Of a DNA stretch of 64,000 bases, positions 22,390 through 34,851 are shown piece by piece. Every line of letters begins with the position of its first letter. Position 1 is the stretch's first letter. Source of the stretch: Zanthoxylum bungeanum (taxonomy: Eukaryota > Streptophyta > Magnoliopsida > Sapindales > Rutaceae). Location: positions 297,862 through 361,861 of the forward strand of contig SKCR01051199.1 of NCBI GenBank assembly GCA_019454045.1, in the 5' to 3' direction. Under the pieces are notes generated by a model that worked only from the letters and a program-made list of their open reading frames with translations, ran no database searches and was not told the origin of the DNA. The position numbers and the translations under genes were made by a program.

Positions 22390-24235
22390 TATAACATCCC
22401 CGATCTGGGAGATGTTACCGGCAGGGGATAGCTGTACTAACCCCATAAGCCTCTGACTTTCTGACTGTATCGTAAACTATTCTAATGCAATGTCATACAT
22501 GTAGACCATAACTCAATCAACATAAAATACTTTCATTACTCATAAATGCGTACTCAGAAATGATTCTTTTGCAACACTTTAATGAATACCTATAGTGACT
22601 ATCACAACACTAATGCATATATGCAACTCTGACCGGACTATTATACTCTTTGACTCTGAACTGGTAGACTCCATCCCTGGTGACTGCATCAGTATCCATC
22701 CTCCCGAGCTTGTCCTCCTGGAATCCCTACAAAACAATAAAGACTGGAGGGGGGGTTAGATCGCTATACGATCTAAGTGAGTGGACTAAAAACTGAGAAC
22801 TGATATAAAAATCTTTTAGTTTTAAAACCATGTTTTCAAAACATCTTTATATGAAAACTTGTTTTCCAAGACTTCGTATTTCGGAAAATTGCCTTTAAAA
22901 CACTGGTTTCTGAAAACTGTTTACTAAAGTCTGATTTCTGAAAACTGTTTACTAAAATCTGATTTCTGAAATCTAAATACTGAAAATCTGAAAACTAAAA
23001 ACTACTCTACATCCAGGACCACAACTCAACTGGATGTACTCTATGGCCATGACCACAACTCAACTGGGCATCTCTGAGGCTGGTGGTGCCCTACGTCCAG
23101 GACAACAGCTCAACTAGCAACGTAGAGCTCTACACCTAGGACAACCGCTCAATTGGCAGTGTAGCCACCACTAGAACTGGGGGTGCGGATCAATGCTACC
23201 GCCCAAGCTCTGAAACCAGGATTTCGGGGATCTGTCAACCCTAGTCCTGCTTGAGGATCTGAGAGCGTCCCCTCAGTCCTCCTCATGTGCACATGTCTCT
23301 AAATCCGTCAATTTCACTGTATCTCAAGTTACATACTGGGGTGAGGTTTTACCTCATGCCCCGAAAACATAAATACTAATGCTTAAAAACTTTTCTGTGT
23401 AAAACAGAACTGAAACATGGCATAAAGCATATATTTCATGTAATAAATGCAATAAAGAAATCTAACGCCCTAAGGCATAAAAATAAGTCTGATATCAAAA
23501 CTTAAAACTTAATAAATAAAACCAGTTAAAGAAAATAGGTCCACTCACTATGATCAATTCTGGCTGGCACTGGATCCTTGATCGAAAAGAACTGTGGTTC
23601 CTGTGGATAACCTTTCATTCTCTTGATTTTCTTCACCTTCCATGGTTGCTCCAACCTTCTCTTCTTCTTTTCTTTTCTCTTCTCCTTTTTCTTCTCTTTT
23701 CTTCTTTTCTCCTCTTTCTTCTTCCTTCCCTCATTTCTTCTTCACGTTCTTCCTTCTCTCTTGTTTCTAAAATTTTGAGATTGGTGAATAGTGTGCTGAA
23801 TATATAGTTGGGGGGGTGCTTAGATATTTTGCAAGTTATAGAAGTGTGTAGAAAAAGGTAGAAAATTTGAGATTTCTCCTTTTAAGTCCGAAGTTACTAT
23901 TCATCCAGATTTTAATTTGCATTTTCATCCCGGTTATGGTCCGAATTTGGAAAAATATTTAACTTGAAAGTTATAGGTATCGGTCTAAGATTTTCCACGA
24001 TATAAATTTCATAAAAATCGGAGATCGTATGAAAAAATTATGCCCCAAATACTATAAGTAGTACAAAAGGGGCCATGGTATAGTCTCTTCGCGGGACTTC
24101 GAGAAATTTACCGATCGTTCTCAAAGTCTTCTCATGTTTGTATTTAAATCCCAACATGATTTATTTTACGTTTCTTTGTCCCGTACGTAATAATTTTGTA
24201 GTAGGTAGTAGTAGTAAAAACCACCGGTCGTTACA
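22390..24235 (-). repeat. 3' LTR of the large non-coding element
   Basis: Plus-strand start TATAACATCCCCGATCTGG, where the other LTR has TGTAACATCCCC (one base changed, so the terminal CA is lost). Plus-strand end CCGGTCGTTACA. It contains a short AGT triplet run and a seven-G run near 23,811. Confidence 0.9.
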
Positions 24236-27200
24236 AATTCTCCCCCCCCTTAAATAAGATCGTCCTCGAATCCTTTCTGGCATCTAACTTGTGGTCTTCT
24301 TATCTTTGCGAATTTTATCTTCTTGTCTTTAACTTCTGCTGTCTATTGGATCTCTCCCATTTCCCTTTCCTAAATCCTTATTCTGTAATACTTCTGATGA
24401 ATACCTTTGATTACTGTCCTTTCGTTCTTTTGTTGTACCTTATACTCCTTATCTCTAAGATTTCTTTCTTCTAGACCTTCACTTATGCCCTATAATTCCT
24501 TAACTTGAGAAAATTCTTAATAACTAGGATCTTGGCTCTTATCGAAGATTCTAATATCTCATACCTATACTTTATATTTCTCTATTCCACTTGTCCAACT
24601 TAACCTTAACATTATTTCTCATTACTCGACTATCAACTCCCTACATTTCCTTTACACCTCTCAGCAGTCTTTAAGCTTTTATTCTTCAACAACCGCTTTG
24701 CATTAACCTATTTCGTTGTCCCTGTACTATAATACAAACCTACCAAACCACCCATACCCGCGGTTAAACCATCCCAAACCCGTAGTAGTTTGGTCTCCTT
24801 AAGCTAGGGCTGGGTACCTTACGCAATTCCTCTTTAAATCTTTCTTAGTATTCTTTTCATCCTTTCCTTATTTTTCTAAGAGCTTACTTGGTCTATGTTT
24901 TATCTGTGGACTATATCTTATAGATCTCAATTCTCGATATTTCTCTACTATTCTTTTGTATTCGTTTGTCTTCTTATACGCGGTCGCAACTAAGTATCTT
25001 CTCTTTATTAATTTCCATATTAAGGTAAACTTGTTCTCTTAGTTTTTATATTATATTACTCTTCTATCAGTACTTACTTAGTATGTTCTCTCATGTTTGT
25101 TATTACCCTTTGACTATCTCACTTTCCATACTGGTATCAACCATCTTGTTGATTTACTTTTCTTTTTCATTCTCTATCTGCACATACTATAGGTCATATC
25201 TTCTTTCTTTACTTGAAGGATATCTGATCTCATATGTCATTGGTTATCCTTAACACTGTCATTTACTTTCTTATCATATACTTAGCTACTACTTCTTCTC
25301 TTGTTACTTTATCTAAAGGTTTCTCTTTACATCCATTACTCGGATTATCTTTTCTTTTCTTATTATTCTGATTTGATGCTGTCCTTAAGGGTCATACGTT
25401 TCAGTCTGTTATCACTACTCTTGTACTTGCTTCTGGAGTATCTCAAGGTTACGTTTCGGGTCTATCTTTGTTACTAGTATCAATCGAGGGTTGAGAGGGT
25501 GGGAACTAATATTGAGGCTCTTCTATTGGGGTATTTCGGTGACCCATACTTTTGCCTAAGAACCTCATGTATACCTGTCTGGTATCTCTTTCTATACTGG
25601 GTACTATCACTAAAACTCTTCTGGCCTACCTTTTTCTAACTTTACTTTTGATCCTTTACATCATCAAAATACTTCATATCCTATACAAGTCATTCTAGAA
25701 GTATATTCTTTAACGAGCTCCTTATACTGTTTCTTTATCTTTTCTGTTACTTAATTCTCTGAAGTTATTACACTCTTTTTCTAGGTACTTCTATAATCTT
25801 TTGCTATATTTCCTAAAGGACTAATTCTGCGACAATGGTTCCTTCCTTATCTTAGTCTTTCACTTCTTACTTACTTACTTCTTTGAAAAACTCTTTCTAC
25901 TTTGTCTACTGTGAACATCTTTTACTAAATCTCTGATCCATACACTATTCTCCTCTTACAATCGTTACTCTTAACTCTATGAGATCCTTTATAAGTTGCT
26001 TACTATTTTCCTATAAATCATTTTCCATGATCTTTGTTCCTATAATTTCTCTGCTTCCTTGAAAGTTCATTGACTTAGTTATTGTGCCATCTCATGATTT
26101 ATCTATCCTATCAACTGTTCTCCTTTACTGATCCTTTTCTCTACTGGCTATAGGATTCCATGATTATCATCGATTCTTTACTCCGACTTATCTTAATCTT
26201 TGAACTATTCTGGGTTTTCTTATTTATTCCTTCGAAACGTCCTTGATTCTTATCCCAGGTAGTCTGTCTTTTAAGGTCCTTTAACTTCTCAAAATGAACT
26301 TCGTTGGTTTCCTTACGGTCGCCTGTACTCATGCTGATAGGAACGACTAGTATCTCATTGGTCATTTTATTTATGTCTAGGGAAACTTCTCCATCCTTGT
26401 TTTAGTACTCACTATTCTGATGGGGCCTATCGCTCATGAAAGGTAGGTACGAGGTGGACTCTATCAGGGTAACTTTCTTAACTGGTATCTCGAATGAGCG
26501 AAGATATGAGTAAGTCGAAACCTTATCTATTAGATCTTTTGGCTAGGGGAAGCTATCTATTATCTCAATCACTACTCATCTTGTTTACCTACAGGTCTGA
26601 GTTCAGAAGATCTAAAATCTCTCTCTCTTCCTATGGCATTTCCATATCCATTAAAGGGTTCCACGATCGTCCTTGATACTTGGGAAACTTACTATATATA
26701 TGGAATGATTCAGAAAATGTTGAATCAACTCGGCGGAATTCTTCTGAGGAATGAAGATATTTCGCTCGAGAAAAAGAACTTTTCCTTAGATTTACTCGGC
26801 TTTTTATTCTAATCTAATCTTGCTATACTCATCTTTACTATTAGTTCCAGTATTATCCTTTGTTACTTATATCCACGTTTCTTATTCTTACTTCTATTGA
26901 TTTCAACATTTCTTGTCTGTTTCTTTTCCTACACCTTTGTTTACTTCCTTATCGATTCAATTCGATTCTTTATCTCTATCTATTTCTTATATCTGGTTAC
27001 TTTTACCTTCTTACACTTCTCTTTGTTTTTCTTCCAGCTTTTTCTCTTTATCATATACTGTATCTTTTTGCTTGCTATTTTTGGTTACTTAACATCTAGA
27101 TACATTTCTTATTTTTCCTTTCTAGTTTTCCCTCTGATAAGTGGATATTTTTTAAGTTCTACTATCTATAAGAAATACTTGAAGGCTACTGGTTCGGCTT

Positions 27201-27578
27201 GAGGGAATGTTCTAAGGAAGAAAGGAATCTTACTTCTATTGAGCATCTCTAATACTTACTAGGGCTTTCTTTATTCTTCTTATACTTTCTTGGATGGCTT
27301 TCCTTGGAACTTACTATCTAGTTTCTAGCTTATACCGGACTTCATGGAGTAATCTAGGATGATTAGGAAATGATTTCTATCTAGAGTAAAGAAAAAGGTT
27401 CAGAGGACTTGGGAATATTTACTAACCTGTTGTGAAGCTTTGAGGACGTGCTCAAGGATCAGATACTGGAGAGGTAGCGCCCTGCATACTAGTATCCCAG
27501 ATATACTAAGTATACAAGACTCCAACACTCTACCCACTGCAGTCACTGACTCTATAGACCATGCTCTGATACCATCTT
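24236..27578 (-). other. Interior of the large non-coding element
   Basis: The polypurine tract (plus strand ATTCTCCCCCCCTTAAATAAG) is at 24,236-24,257. The rest is strongly pyrimidine-rich on the plus strand and holds only chance frames; a 74-codon minus frame at 26,365-26,141 shows no domain. Near 27,400-27,562 the leader begins GCATGGTCTATAGAGTCAG after the primer site. Confidence 0.75.
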
Positions 27579-29471
27579 TGTAACATCCCCGATCTGGGAG
27601 ATGTTACCGGCATGAGATAGCTGTACTAACCCCATAAGCCTCTGACATTCTGACTGTATCGTAAACTATTCTAATGCAATGTCATACATGTAGACCATAA
27701 CTCAATCAACATAAAATACTTTCATTACTCATAAATGCGTACTCAGAAATGCTTCTTTTGCAACACTTTAATGAATACCTATAATGACTATCACAACACT
27801 AATGCATATATACAACTCTGACCGGACTATTATACTCTTTGACTCTGAACTGGTGGACTCCATCCCTAGTGACTGCATCAGTATCCATCCTCCCGAGCTT
27901 GTCCTCCTGGAATCCCTACAAAACAATAAAGACTGGAGGGGGGGTTAGATCGCTATACGATCTAAGTGAGTGGACTTAAAACTGAGAACTGATATAAAAA
28001 TCTTTTAGTTTTAAAACCATGTTTTCAAAACATCTTTATATGAAAACTTGTTTTCAAGGACTTCGTATTTCAGAAAATTGCCTTTAAAACACTGGTTTCT
28101 GAAAAACTGTTTACTAAAATCTGATTTCTGAAAACTGTTTACTAAAATCTGATTTCTGAAATCTAAATACTGAAAATCTGAAAGTTTTATACTGAAAATC
28201 TGAAAACTAAAAACTACTCTACATCCAGGACCACAACTCAACTGGATGTACTCTATGGCCATGACCACAACTCAACTGGGCATCTCTGAGGCTGGTGGTG
28301 CCCTACGTCCAGGACAACATCTCAATTAGCAACGTAGAGCTCTACACCCAGGACAATAGCTCAACTGGCAATGTAGCCACCACTAGAACTGGGGGTGCGG
28401 ATCAATGCTACCACCCAAGCTCTGAAACCAGGATTTCGGGGATCTGTCAACCCTAGTCCTGCTTGAGGATCTGAGAGCGTCCCCTCAGTCCTCCTCATGT
28501 GCACATGTCTCTGAATCCGTCAATTCCACTGTATCTCAAGTTACATACTGGGGGTGAGGTTTTACCTCATGCCCCGAAAACATAAATACTCATGCTTAAA
28601 AACTTTTCTGTGTAAAACAGATTTGAAACATGGCATAAAGCATATATTTCATGTAATAAATGCAATAAAGAAATCTAACGCCCTAAGGCATAAAAATAAG
28701 TCTGATATCAAAACTCAAAACTTAATAAATAAAACCAGTTAAAGAAAATAGGTCCACTCACTGTGATCAATTCTGGCTGGCACTGGATCTTTGATCGAAA
28801 AGAACTGTGGTTCATGTGGATAACCTTTCTTTCTCTTAATTTTCTTCGCCTTCCATGGTTGCTCCAACATTCTCTTCTTCTTTTCTTTCTTTTCTTTTCT
28901 CTTCTCATTTTTCTTCTATTTTCTGCTATTCTCATCTTTCTTCTTCCTTCCCTCCTTTCTTCTTCATGTTCTTCCTTCTCTCTTGTTTCTAAAATTTTGA
29001 GATTGGTGAATAGTGTGCTGAATATATAGTGGGGTTGGGGGGGGGGGGGGGGTGCTTAGATATTTTTCAAGTTATAGAAGTGTGTAGAAAATTTGAGATT
29101 TCTCCTTTTAAGTCCGAAGTTACTATTCATCCAGATTTTAATTTGCATTTTCAACCCGGTTATGGTCCGAATTTGGAAAAATATTTAACTTGAAAGTTGT
29201 AGGTCTCGGTCTAATATTTTCTACGATATAAATTTCATAAAAATCGGAGATCGTATGAAAAGGTTATGCCCCAAATAGTATAAGTAGTACAAAAGGGGCA
29301 CATGGTACAGTCTCTTCGCGGGACTTCGAGAAATTTACCGATCGTTCTCAAAGTCTTCTCATGTTTGTATTTAAATCCCAACATGATTTATTTTACATTT
29401 CTTTCTCCCGTACGTAATAATATTGTCATAGGTAGTAGTAGTAGTAGTAGTAAAAACCACTGGTCGTTACA
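27579..29471 (-). repeat. 5' LTR of the large non-coding element
   Basis: Near-identical to 22,390-24,235. Differences include a fifteen-G run at about 29,037-29,052 and a longer AGT triplet run near 29,431-29,453. The primer-binding site is just outside its left end. Confidence 0.9.
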
Positions 29472-29919
29472 AAAAATATTTGATTTTTGAACATTTTTAT
29501 TTTTGTTCTATAACATGTGTTGATGTTAAAATTAATTTTGGGTGTTTTGAGAATGTTTAGAGAAGGTTGAAAGATTTTAGGGTAGAAAACCTTATTACCT
29601 CCAGCCCTCTCTTTCCAAAGAGCTGAAGGTTGAAGAAAGAAAACAAATAGAAAACAAATTAAAAAAAATTCACGCATAGTGCGCGCGCGCACTGTAGCAC
29701 GCGCGTCATGTGCTATCGCGCACTCAATTTTATTTCGTCTCGTTTTGGAGTTTTCAGACTCCGATTCAGCCCCGATGTTTTCCTATACACTCGTAATGGA
29801 ATATATTATTTCATTAAATTATTTAAAATTACACCCATGCTTGATATCCACGGGTTAAACCCATTTCCGTTGTGCGGGGTACCAATCTGACCTTAGGGGT
29901 TCCACATCTGCCCTAACAC
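29472..29919 (+). repeat. Old LTR copy 1, right part
   Basis: Continues the sequence broken at 22,389 and matches 48,730-49,140 (TATAACATGTGTTGA, ACACCCATGCTTGATATCCAC, TGTGCGGGGTACC). It ends CCCTAACA. It holds a CG-rich patch, GCGCGCGCGCACTGTAGCAC, at about 29,681-29,700, where the other copy has a different sequence. Confidence 0.68.
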
Positions 29920-29929
29920 ATGAATCCTA

Positions 29930-30050
29930 GTTACAATCACATGGATAGATACAAATTAGGGGCTAGGGGGATGGCGATACATAATGCCCCTAGACTCCAG
30001 TTCATATCCAGATTCAGGACCAGAGGGACATTGATATGTAATGCCCATAG
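29930..30050. repeat. G-run repeat block, left part
   Basis: Contains two copies of a degenerate phrase (GGGGGATGGCGATACATAAT, then AGGGACATTGATATGTAAT) that continues after the solo LTR at 32,480-32,610. Confidence 0.5.
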
Positions 30051-31284
30051 TGTAGGGGTTTTAAGGCGGAAATCCGGTAACGCAGCGGAACAATGGAAAA
30101 TCAAAATTTTCAGATTTCAAAACTTTTTCTTGGATTAATTAAATAAACTTATTTATTTTATTACCCAATTATCAAATTATGAAATATTACACAAGAAATC
30201 AAATTTTATGTAATTACCAAATTGCCCCAAAACTTTGCATTTTGTTCATTTTAGTCCGAAATTGTTCGAAATTTTTTTGGATGATTCTAAATCAAAACCA
30301 ATATGAATTTAATATGTCCTACATATCAAAATTCAATTTGCAACAAAATCCCAAAATATCAAGCCTTGGCCGAGAGCCTCATTTGAGGACATAATGTGAA
30401 TTTTGCACTTTACATGTTCAAAACACATCAAGATGATATCCAATCAACATAAGATTTTATATGTATCATATAAACATCTAAATACACAAAATAAATGAAA
30501 AGCCCCAAATTTGGAAGTGGTCTTAAACACTAATTTTTCAATTTCATCAAATCGGACAAATTAGACCGAATTGGTTAAGTCCAACACTTCAATCATGTTT
30601 CTTCCATTACAATCAAGCCTCACCACAATGAAACAGCTATAGAACAAATCTAGGTAATTTAAGAGTGGGTCAATAACTCTAGATTAGCAACAAGTTTCTC
30701 AAACCATCAAAAGAAAGCTTACTAGCTCATTAGTAACATTCTATGACCATTTATACATGCTCAACCCAATCCAAAAATTCCATCCTCCAAAAATACAAAG
30801 AATAAAGAATAGAAAAACATGAGAACATCACAAGATAAAGCCCACAACAAGAGGAATATTTTTCTCTAATGGAAGGTTGGAAATACTTACTTAAATCCAA
30901 GCTTTTTCTTTGTTTTTCTTTTCTTTTCTCAAGCTTCTTTGTATTTCCTTTTAATGGAGTTTTTGGTAAAAGTTTTAAGTTAATGAAACCCTAAATGAAA
31001 AAAAAAAACAATTTTATATTCCCACCATCTAGCTTGGTCGAAATTTAGGTAAATAAAATATCAAGATATTTTATTTTTGTTTCATTTAATTACAACTTGT
31101 CCACTTGGTAAATTGATCATTACACCTTTAATGAATAATTCAAACAAGTCAACAATTGCAACTAAGTCATTTAATAAAATATCATAACCTTAAAATATCT
31201 ATACTTTAATTAATTTAATCATTTAATAATTAAATAAATAAATACAAATATATTAAATATATGTATTATATTTACATTAAATAT

Positions 31285-31318
<34 letters not shown>

Positions 31319-32455
31319 ATTAGTCAAATATCTCAATTTGACAATCAATTAATGTGTATTTGAATTAATCTAACATTAAATGCAAATACACAAAAATTAA
31401 GGAAATGACTATCGGGTTCCTACACATGTATTTTTCGTTTAACCTTTAAACGACTTTATAAATAATCAATATTATTTATAAATATTGCCATAGTGCTCTA
31501 CGAGTATATTTCATTAGTGAGACTCTCTAGATTCAGGCATATTTGTCATGAAATCCAATTTCGTGTCCATAATTTATCCACCCGTAAATTATCATGAACA
31601 TGGATAAACTCGCTGAATCATATAGGTCGAGGTCATGACAAATGTATAATTCCTCCGTCACAGGTATCCGGATATATCCCAGAGATATAGATGTAAACTC
31701 AAATATCTATAGGGATTATCCAGTCGACGTCTCTATTAGCAATCTCAAAAAGAACATTTATAACTAACTTCTAAATTGTACCACGAGCTCATGGTTTTTA
31801 TCTGATTGCTAATCATATGGACTACATATGCTCTGATACACAGAACTGATGGATCTTATCTCGATACTCACAGGACACCCTGAGGATCTATCCACACCCA
31901 ACGAACAGTCGGAGGTCTGATCTAAATAGATCGGTGACGTGACTGCCATCTAAGTGTGGAAGATGTCTCATGCGCCCATAGTGGTATCTCAAGTTGAAGA
32001 ATCACAAGTGCTACTCAACCTGATAAGATTCTTATTGACGTTGGTGTACCATCCATTAAGAATCTTCGATGAGTCATTCAGTGTTTATCCGCTATAAACA
32101 CCTACACGTCTATACTAGTCTCCAAGACTTATGGTTTATTCAGAAACCATTGAAATCATATATTCCAATATACGACATGTATCGGTCTCAACGGGTTTAC
32201 TTTACTGACCAACTAGTGTAAACCTTGACCAGAAACAGTCTGAAAATGACAACGTCATGATATAACTCAATGTCAGTTGCGACGCTTTTGCAACAGAACC
32301 ATGACTAGTCATTCCAAGGTCATTACGTCTTTACCATATAAAAAGATACATTATATTATATAAACTGCATATATTATTCATAATAATAATTTTTTACAGT
32401 AGTATTCATAAATAAATACAACCGGGAATTGGCGCTCTTAGCATCAACCCCAACA
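30051..32455 (-). mobile_element. Solo LTR, 2.4 kb, TSD CATAG
   Basis: Ends are TGTAGGGG and CCCCAACA. The 5-bp direct repeat CATAG is at 30,046-30,050 and 32,456-32,460, and no interior is left. On the minus strand it starts TGTTGGGGTTGATGCTAAGA, like the LTR at 58,713 on the plus strand, so both belong to related families. An AT dinucleotide run lies at 31,287-31,316. Solo LTRs form by recombination between the two LTRs of one element. Confidence 0.85.
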
Positions 32456-34315
32456 CATAGATCTCAGCCTTAGTGTCATGGGGGACAGCGATACGTAAAA
32501 TCTCATGGTATTAGTTAGGTGTTTAGGGGGACAGTGATACGTAACGCCCGTAAACATCATATTTTACAGAGGATTTCAGACAAGTGTTTATGGAGACGAT
32601 GATACATAACACACCTAATCACTAAGTTATTACAGTGCCTTTTAAAGTTTTCATATAAATGAATTTTTAGAAGGTTTTATGTGATTTCTAACTATAGAGA
32701 TTCAAAAGTTTACACAAGAGTTTTACAGTCTTATAGAGTACATGAGATTTGATTTCACTACCTATAGAATCTATTGATTTGGAATTGATTTTATCAGTTG
32801 TATAGATATCTTCATGATAATCCTTTTGCATAACTGTTTACTTTTATAAAGCAATTGATTTCCAACAGATTATCAAATTGGAATTTCATGTATAGGATTT
32901 TGACACTACTTGATCTTGTATACCATCACAGATTTTGAATTTTGTTTTACTCCCATATGGTTTTGATATTTTTCAACATATGGGATTTCTCGTTTTACAA
33001 ATCTACACAGTTTTCAGAGTTCATATTAAGTCTTACAATTTTCATATATAGAAATTCTAGTTTTTGCATATAGCTTGCCCCTCAGGGTCAGGTGTAGTTG
33101 TTACTATATCATAATGTTGTTCAAGAATCTAGACCTTGCACAGTCGGTTTCCCTATCTGGTGGATATATTTTCTTTGATATGGAAGTTCAGTTATATCTA
33201 GTTCTGATTTGATGAGTAATATCGTAGTATGTTATATGTACCTTGAATTGTATGTTGAGATGCACGGTCTATTTGTGATATTAATGTAAGGGTTGAGTGT
33301 TGGGTGTTTACCATATTTAGAATGTAGTTTTTGAGGATTCCATTGGATGGAATCAAGCGTCGGTATTTTATATTGTATAAAGGTCCGATGTTTCAACTCA
33401 GTGTTTCCGTAAAATATTTACAGCTCATAGTTTGCTAATGCTTATGTTTTAACTCACATTATCCATATGAAATAACTAGCCATAGCTTAAGTTTACTAAA
33501 CCATCACGTGTTTTGGATGGCCTTAACCATGGGTTTGGGTGGTTTGGTAGGTAATAAGTTAATGAGATGCTAGATTTTCGTAGATACGTAGTATAATGTG
33601 GGACCGAGAAGTTAAGTTTACTACAATATTGCATTCAGTAGAGTGAGTAAATTATCATGGTATAATATACGTAAATAGCCATCAGATAGAGATGAGATTT
33701 ATAAATTTGTGTATATTTATATTTATGATTACTATTATGTTGTTATAGTTATTTGATATATTTACATAAGACGTGAGTTACTTACTGAGCTTTATAGCTC
33801 ATGCCTCATCAATTTGCTAGTTTTGCATGTTCACATTGGACTTAAAGAGCTAGTAGATTACTAGAGACGTCTTGAAGACATCGGATCCCCCCGATGCAAC
33901 CAAGTTGGTCTTGAGTCGTTTAGTGGTTTCAGGATGTGTAATGGGCTCCCACATCCCTAGTTTTATTTCTTTGTAACTTATGTATAACTTTAAAATGTGT
34001 TGAGCACATAGTTGTTTATAGTTATCTATCTTTGTCAGGCCAGAGGCTTATTTGCATATAAGTTGAGATTTGTCAGGTCGGAGGCCTATTTATATATAAT
34101 TTGAGATTTGTTAGGCCGGAGGCCTATTTGTATATGAGTAGAATTTGGTTGCTTTTAAATTTAATTACAGGTCACATTGAGGTGCTGGACTTTGATCCAG
34201 GTTGCATATTTTTAGCAGAGGTTATGCTGAAATTTTAGTAGCATCAGAGGCTTATGGAGGTGGGTTTTCCTGTCTCTTACCGGTAACATCCTGACATCAG
34301 GTGGGATGTTATAGC
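32456..34315 (+). repeat. Decayed LTR-like sequence with G-run repeats
   Basis: Three more copies of the phrase GGGGGACAGYGATACGTAA occur at about 32,482, 32,525 and 32,588. Later, AGGCCGGAGGCCTATTTG is repeated three times (34,040-34,130). The right end, CCGGTAACATCC...GGGATGTTATA, resembles an LTR 3' end related to the element at 22,390. No gene is seen. Confidence 0.45.
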
Positions 34316-34851
34316 CACCTTTTATGAAAACCCTATTGGGAATAAAATGTTTAATTATAATCCAAAAGTGCCAAAATACGAGTTCAATACCTATATTGGC
34401 TTTCATCCAGAAAGGTACACCTTGTTTTGGCCCATTTAGATATTCTTAAATATTTCTAAGCCCATCCGAAATAACCATGATTACTAAGGTTCCAGTTCGT
34501 TATTTTTAAACTATGGCACGATTTTCATGTTAGGTTTAGTCATTTATAAATGGGCAACCTTTATCTTTCAATGATGAAATAGAACCAAGGTAGTAAAGGT
34601 TTACCTTTTAGCATCGGATAGTACAGTTTGTGTACCCACATTAGTGTATAAGCTAAGCCAAACTTAGGGAAGATATTGGACTTACCACGTGTGCTGAAGA
34701 GATAAGGTTGGAAGGATATATACTGATGACTGAGCATTTCATGCATTACATGCATACATGCATCATAATAACCCTTTATAAAGCTATCAAAGCGATGTGT
34801 TGGGTTAAAGAAGAATACAGACTAGTCAAGAAGTAGTTAGCAGACTCAGAA
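34316..34851. other. Unassigned stretch before a decayed gag
   Basis: No primer site or domain is recognisable. It could be the leader of the element that holds the gag relic. Confidence 0.35.

Larger units (their letters stand above)
22390..29471 (-). mobile_element. Large non-coding LTR retrotransposon (LARD-like)
   Basis: LTRs of 1846 and 1893 bp bracket a 3.3-kb interior. TSD AAAAA is at 22,385-22,389 and 29,472-29,476. The primer site TGGTATCAGAGC (minus strand, 27,563-27,574) lies 4 bp inside the right LTR, and a G-run polypurine tract lies beside the left LTR, so it reads leftward. No gag or pol domain can be read in the interior. LTR ends TGTAACGACC...GATGTTACA resemble those of Tekay/Del chromoviruses. 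The LTRs look about 97% alike by eye, so insertion is fairly recent. Confidence 0.87.

Noticed and set aside
23550..23807. Leu/Ser-rich 85-codon frame, repeated at 28,763-29,029
   Set aside because: It is a pyrimidine-rich part of the two LTRs read on the antisense strand. It is hydrophobic only because of base composition.
26860..27202. Hydrophobic membrane-like frames
   Set aside because: Product of T-rich antisense sequence in the non-coding element; no start context or homologue.
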